A DNA stretch of 64,000 nt from Ptiloglossa arizonensis (Eukaryota; Arthropoda; Insecta; Hymenoptera; Colletidae). The notes below the pieces were generated by a model, which saw only the letters and a list, made by a program, of their open reading frames with translations, was not told the DNA's origin and did no database searches. Made by a program: the position numbers and the translations under genes. The number at the start of each line of letters is the position of its first letter. Positions within the stretch are counted from its first letter, which is position 1. The stretch spans positions 1,204,596-1,268,595 of the forward strand of contig NW_027478489.1 of the NCBI RefSeq assembly GCF_051014685.1. The letters are read 5' to 3'. Positions 62,068 to 64,000 of this stretch are shown one piece after another.

Positions 62068-64000
62068 GAGTTTCTACTTTCAGATGCAACAGAAATTTTG
62101 CGGATTGGTCAATCCGTTCGCGAGATGTGGCAGTTTTAAGGTAAGAAACGCTTGAGAAACTCAAAATTTTCGCAGTTCTGATGCTCGAAACGAATAACTA
62201 GAACGGCCCAGGGGAAAAGTGCGTATACCGTCGTAATCGGGCGAGTTACTACTTTCAAATGCAACAGAAACTTTGCGGATTGATCAATCCGTTCGCGAGA
62301 TATGGCAGTTTGGAGATAAGAAACGCTTGAGAAACGCAAAATTTTCGCAGTTCTGATGCTCGAAACGAATGACTAGAACGGCCTAGGGGAGAAGTACGCA
62401 TACCGTTGAAATCGGGCGAGTTTCTATTTTCAGATGCAACAGAAATCATGCGGATTGGTCAATCCGTTCGCGAGATATGGCCGTTTGGATTTAAGAAACG
62501 CTTGAGAAACTCAAAATTTTCGCATTTCTGATGCTCGAAACGAATAACTAGAACGGCCTAGGGGAAAAGTGCGCATACCGTTGTAATCGGGCGAGTTTCT
62601 ACTTTCAGATGCAGCAGAAATTTTGCGGATTGATCAATCCGTTCGCGAGATATGGCAGTTTGGAGGTAAGAAACGCTTGAGAAACTCAAAATTTTCGCAG
62701 TTCTGATGCTCGAAATGAATAACTGGAACGGCCTAGGGTAAAACTACACCTACCGTTGTAATCGGGCGAGTTTCTACTTTCAGATGCAACAGAAATTTTG
62801 CGGATTGGTCAATCCGTTCGCGAGATGTGGCAGTTTGGAGATAAGAAACGCTTGAGAAACTCAAAATTTTCGCAGTTCTGATGCTCGAAACGAATAACTA
62901 GAACGGCCCAGGGGAAAAGTGCGCATACCGCTGTAATCGGGCGAGTTTCTACTTTCAAATGCAACAGAAATTTTGCGGATTGGTCCATCCGTTCGCGAGA
63001 TATGGCAGTTTGGATGTAAGAAACGCTTGGGAAACTCAAAATTTTCGCAGTTCTGATGCTCGAAACGAATGACTAGAACGGCCTAGGGGAAAAGTACGCA
63101 TACCGTTGTAATCGGGCGAGTTTCTACTTTCAGATGCAATAGAAATTATGCGGATTGGTCAATCCGTTCGAGAGATATGGCAGTTTGGAGGTAAGAAACG
63201 CTTGAGAAACTCAAAATTTTCGCAGTTCTGATGCTCGACACGAATAACTAGAACCGCCTAGGGGAAAAGCGCGTATACCGTTGTAATCGGGCGAGTTTCT
63301 ACTTTCAGATGCAACAGAAATTTTGCGGATTGATCAATCCGTTCGCGAGATATGGCAGTTTGGAGATAAGAAACGCTTGAGAAACTCAAAATTCTCGCAG
63401 TTCTGTTGCTCGAAACGAATGACTAGAACGGCCTAGGGGAGAAGTACGCATACCGTTGTAATCGGGCGAGTTTCTATTTTCAGATGCAACAGAAATCATG
63501 CGGATTGGTCAATCCGTTCGCGAGAAATGGCCGTTTGGATTTAAGAAACGCTTGAGAAACTCAAAATTTTCGCACTTCTGAGGCTCGAAACGAATAACTA
63601 GAACGGCCTAGGGGAAAAGTGCGCATACCGTTGTAATCGGGCGAGTTTCTACTTTCAGATGCAACAGAAATTTTGCGGATTGGTCGATCCGTTCGCGAGA
63701 TGTGGCAGTTTGGAATTAAGAAACGCTTGAGAAACTCAAAATTTTCGCAGTTCTAATGCTCGAAAAGAGTAACTAGAACGGCATAGGGGAAAAGTACGCA
63801 TACCGTTGTAATCGGGCGAGTTTCTACTTTCAGATGCAACAGAAATTTTGCGGATTGGTCAATCCGTTCGCGAGATGTGGCTGTTTGGATGTAAGAAACG
63901 CTTGAGAAACTCAAAATTTTCGCAGTTCTAATGCTCGGAAAGAGTAACTAGAACGGCATAGGGGAAAAGTACGCATACCGCTGTAATCGGGCGAGTTTCT

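Larger units (their letters stand above)
61938..62112 (+). repeat. Representative satellite monomer (175 bp)
   Basis: This copy is close to the consensus and serves as a reference for monomer numbering. It begins TCCGTTCGCG, has the donor-like GAGGTAAG at positions 26-33, the dyad TTGAGAAACTCAA at 40-52, A4T4 at 51-58, the GGCCTAGGGG block near 94-103, TACCGTTGTAATCGGGC at 114-130, TTTCTACTTTCAG at 134-146, and ends GGATTGGTCAA. Its own variant marks are GAAATGAATAACTGG and ACTACACC before the CENP-B-like motif. The next monomer starts exactly 175 bases later. Confidence 0.95.
61909..62140 (+). other. Splice-site-like frame: 57-nt exon-like, 118-nt intron-like, 57-nt exon-like
   Basis: Segment 61909-61965 starts ATG right after a TTTCTACTTTCAG tract and ends at GGAG before GTAAGA. 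Bases 61966-62083 would be a 118-nt GT...AG intron, and 62084-62140 is the next 57-nt segment, ending AAG before GTAAG. Each segment is 19 codons without a stop, so joined segments stay in frame; the consensus reads MQQKFCGLVNPFARYGSLE. Many monomers lack one requirement: GGAGATAAG, GGATTTAAG and GGAATTAAG lose the GT, CAAATG loses the AG, and CAATAG or TTTTGAGG adds a stop. The next acceptor here, near 62258, reads CAAATG. I treat this as a curiosity, not a gene. Confidence 0.15.
1..64000 (+). repeat. 175-bp satellite array, entire window
   Basis: Every part of the window aligns to one monomer of about 175 bp in a single orientation. The start TCCGTTCGCG recurs from base 1 to 63863, giving 365 complete copies and a 138-base remainder. 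The total falls only 13 bases short of 365 x 175, so almost all copies have the same length. Copies differ mainly by substitutions, with hot segments at monomer positions 1-30, 75-115 and 145-172. The consensus I read has 32 C, 46 G and 13 CpG in 175 bases. No foreign DNA interrupts the array. Length, orientation and higher-order structure fit a centromeric or pericentromeric satellite; that role is inferred. The family is not one I recognise by name. Confidence 0.98.
61177..64000 (+). repeat. Right edge: reshuffled pieces of the composite units
   Basis: About 61200-61930 matches 51225-51955 at offset 9975 (57 monomers), with a private GCAATGGAAATT. About 62281-63210 matches 53881-54810 at offset 8400 (48 monomers) and is a fifth copy of the GAGAAACGCAAAATT monomer (62331). 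At the end the AGAGTAACTAG monomer appears twice in a row (63766 and 63941, 175 bp apart), unlike elsewhere. The array continues past the window. Confidence 0.82.

Noticed and set aside
1..64000. CRISPR array or other repeat-spacer system
   Set aside because: Repeats are about 175 bp and directly abutting with no unique spacers, and no cas genes are present.
1..64000. Tandem rRNA, 5S or tRNA gene cluster
   Set aside because: The monomer does not show a 5S-like or tRNA-like sequence or a clear pol III box B, and it is too short for a larger rDNA unit.
1..64000. Tandem-repeat coding region of a large protein
   Set aside because: A 175-bp unit cannot stay in frame, every frame meets stops within two monomers, and exact coding periodicity is absent.

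Overview
The whole 64 kb window is one uninterrupted head-to-tail tandem satellite with a monomer of about 175 bp, all copies in the same orientation. Counting the conserved monomer start (TCCGTTCGCG and variants), 365 complete monomers run from base 1 to 63862, followed by a 138-base partial copy. I found no gene, RNA gene, transposon, CRISPR array or unique-sequence island. The many short open frames, nearly all on the minus strand, are the same few frames re-read in each monomer. This is eukaryotic satellite DNA of the length and higher-order organisation typical of centromeric or pericentromeric arrays. I cannot name the species; a plant or an invertebrate is possible. The monomer is about 45% GC and not depleted in CpG.

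Aligned from TCCGTTCGCG as position 1, the monomer carries these landmarks: a GTAAG donor-like site (about 28-33), a small dyad TTGAGAAACTCAA (40-52), an A4T4 tract (51-58), a GGCCTAGGGG block that is the main variable segment (about 94-103), a CENP-B-box-like motif TACCGTTGTAATCGGGC (114-130), a pyrimidine tract ending in CAG (about 134-146), and a 16-bp dyad CGGATTGRTCAATCCG that spans the monomer junction (164 to 4).

Layout. (1) 1-5850: a 10-monomer higher-order repeat (HOR) of 1749 bp, with two nearly identical full copies plus older variants. (2) 5851-12400: a mosaic in which a marked monomer recurs every 5, 7 or 11 monomers. (3) 9271-23000: four copies of a four-monomer cassette, a 1.66-kb block duplicated 6.6 kb away, and small fresh tandem duplications of 3 and 2 monomers. 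(4) 22739-36387: a clear HOR domain whose basic unit is an 8-mer of exactly 1400 bp, with 5-, 7-, 9-, 10- and 13-mer derivatives made by whole-monomer gain or loss through hybrid monomers. (5) 36388-40140: a mosaic that becomes a diverged island rich in private substitutions. (6) 40141-64000: a younger composite HOR domain built from a 6-mer (1050 bp) and long 16- to 28-monomer units, including a segmental duplication of about 4.5 kb offset by exactly 4900 bp.

The layout fits repeated unequal exchange in register. From about 24313 to 63863 there is no net length change: 226 monomers of exactly 175 bp. The observations most worth testing are the CENP-B-box-like motif, the junction dyad, the hybrid monomers, the CpG excess, and a curious arrangement in which donor-like and acceptor-like splice sites would join 57-nt in-frame segments.
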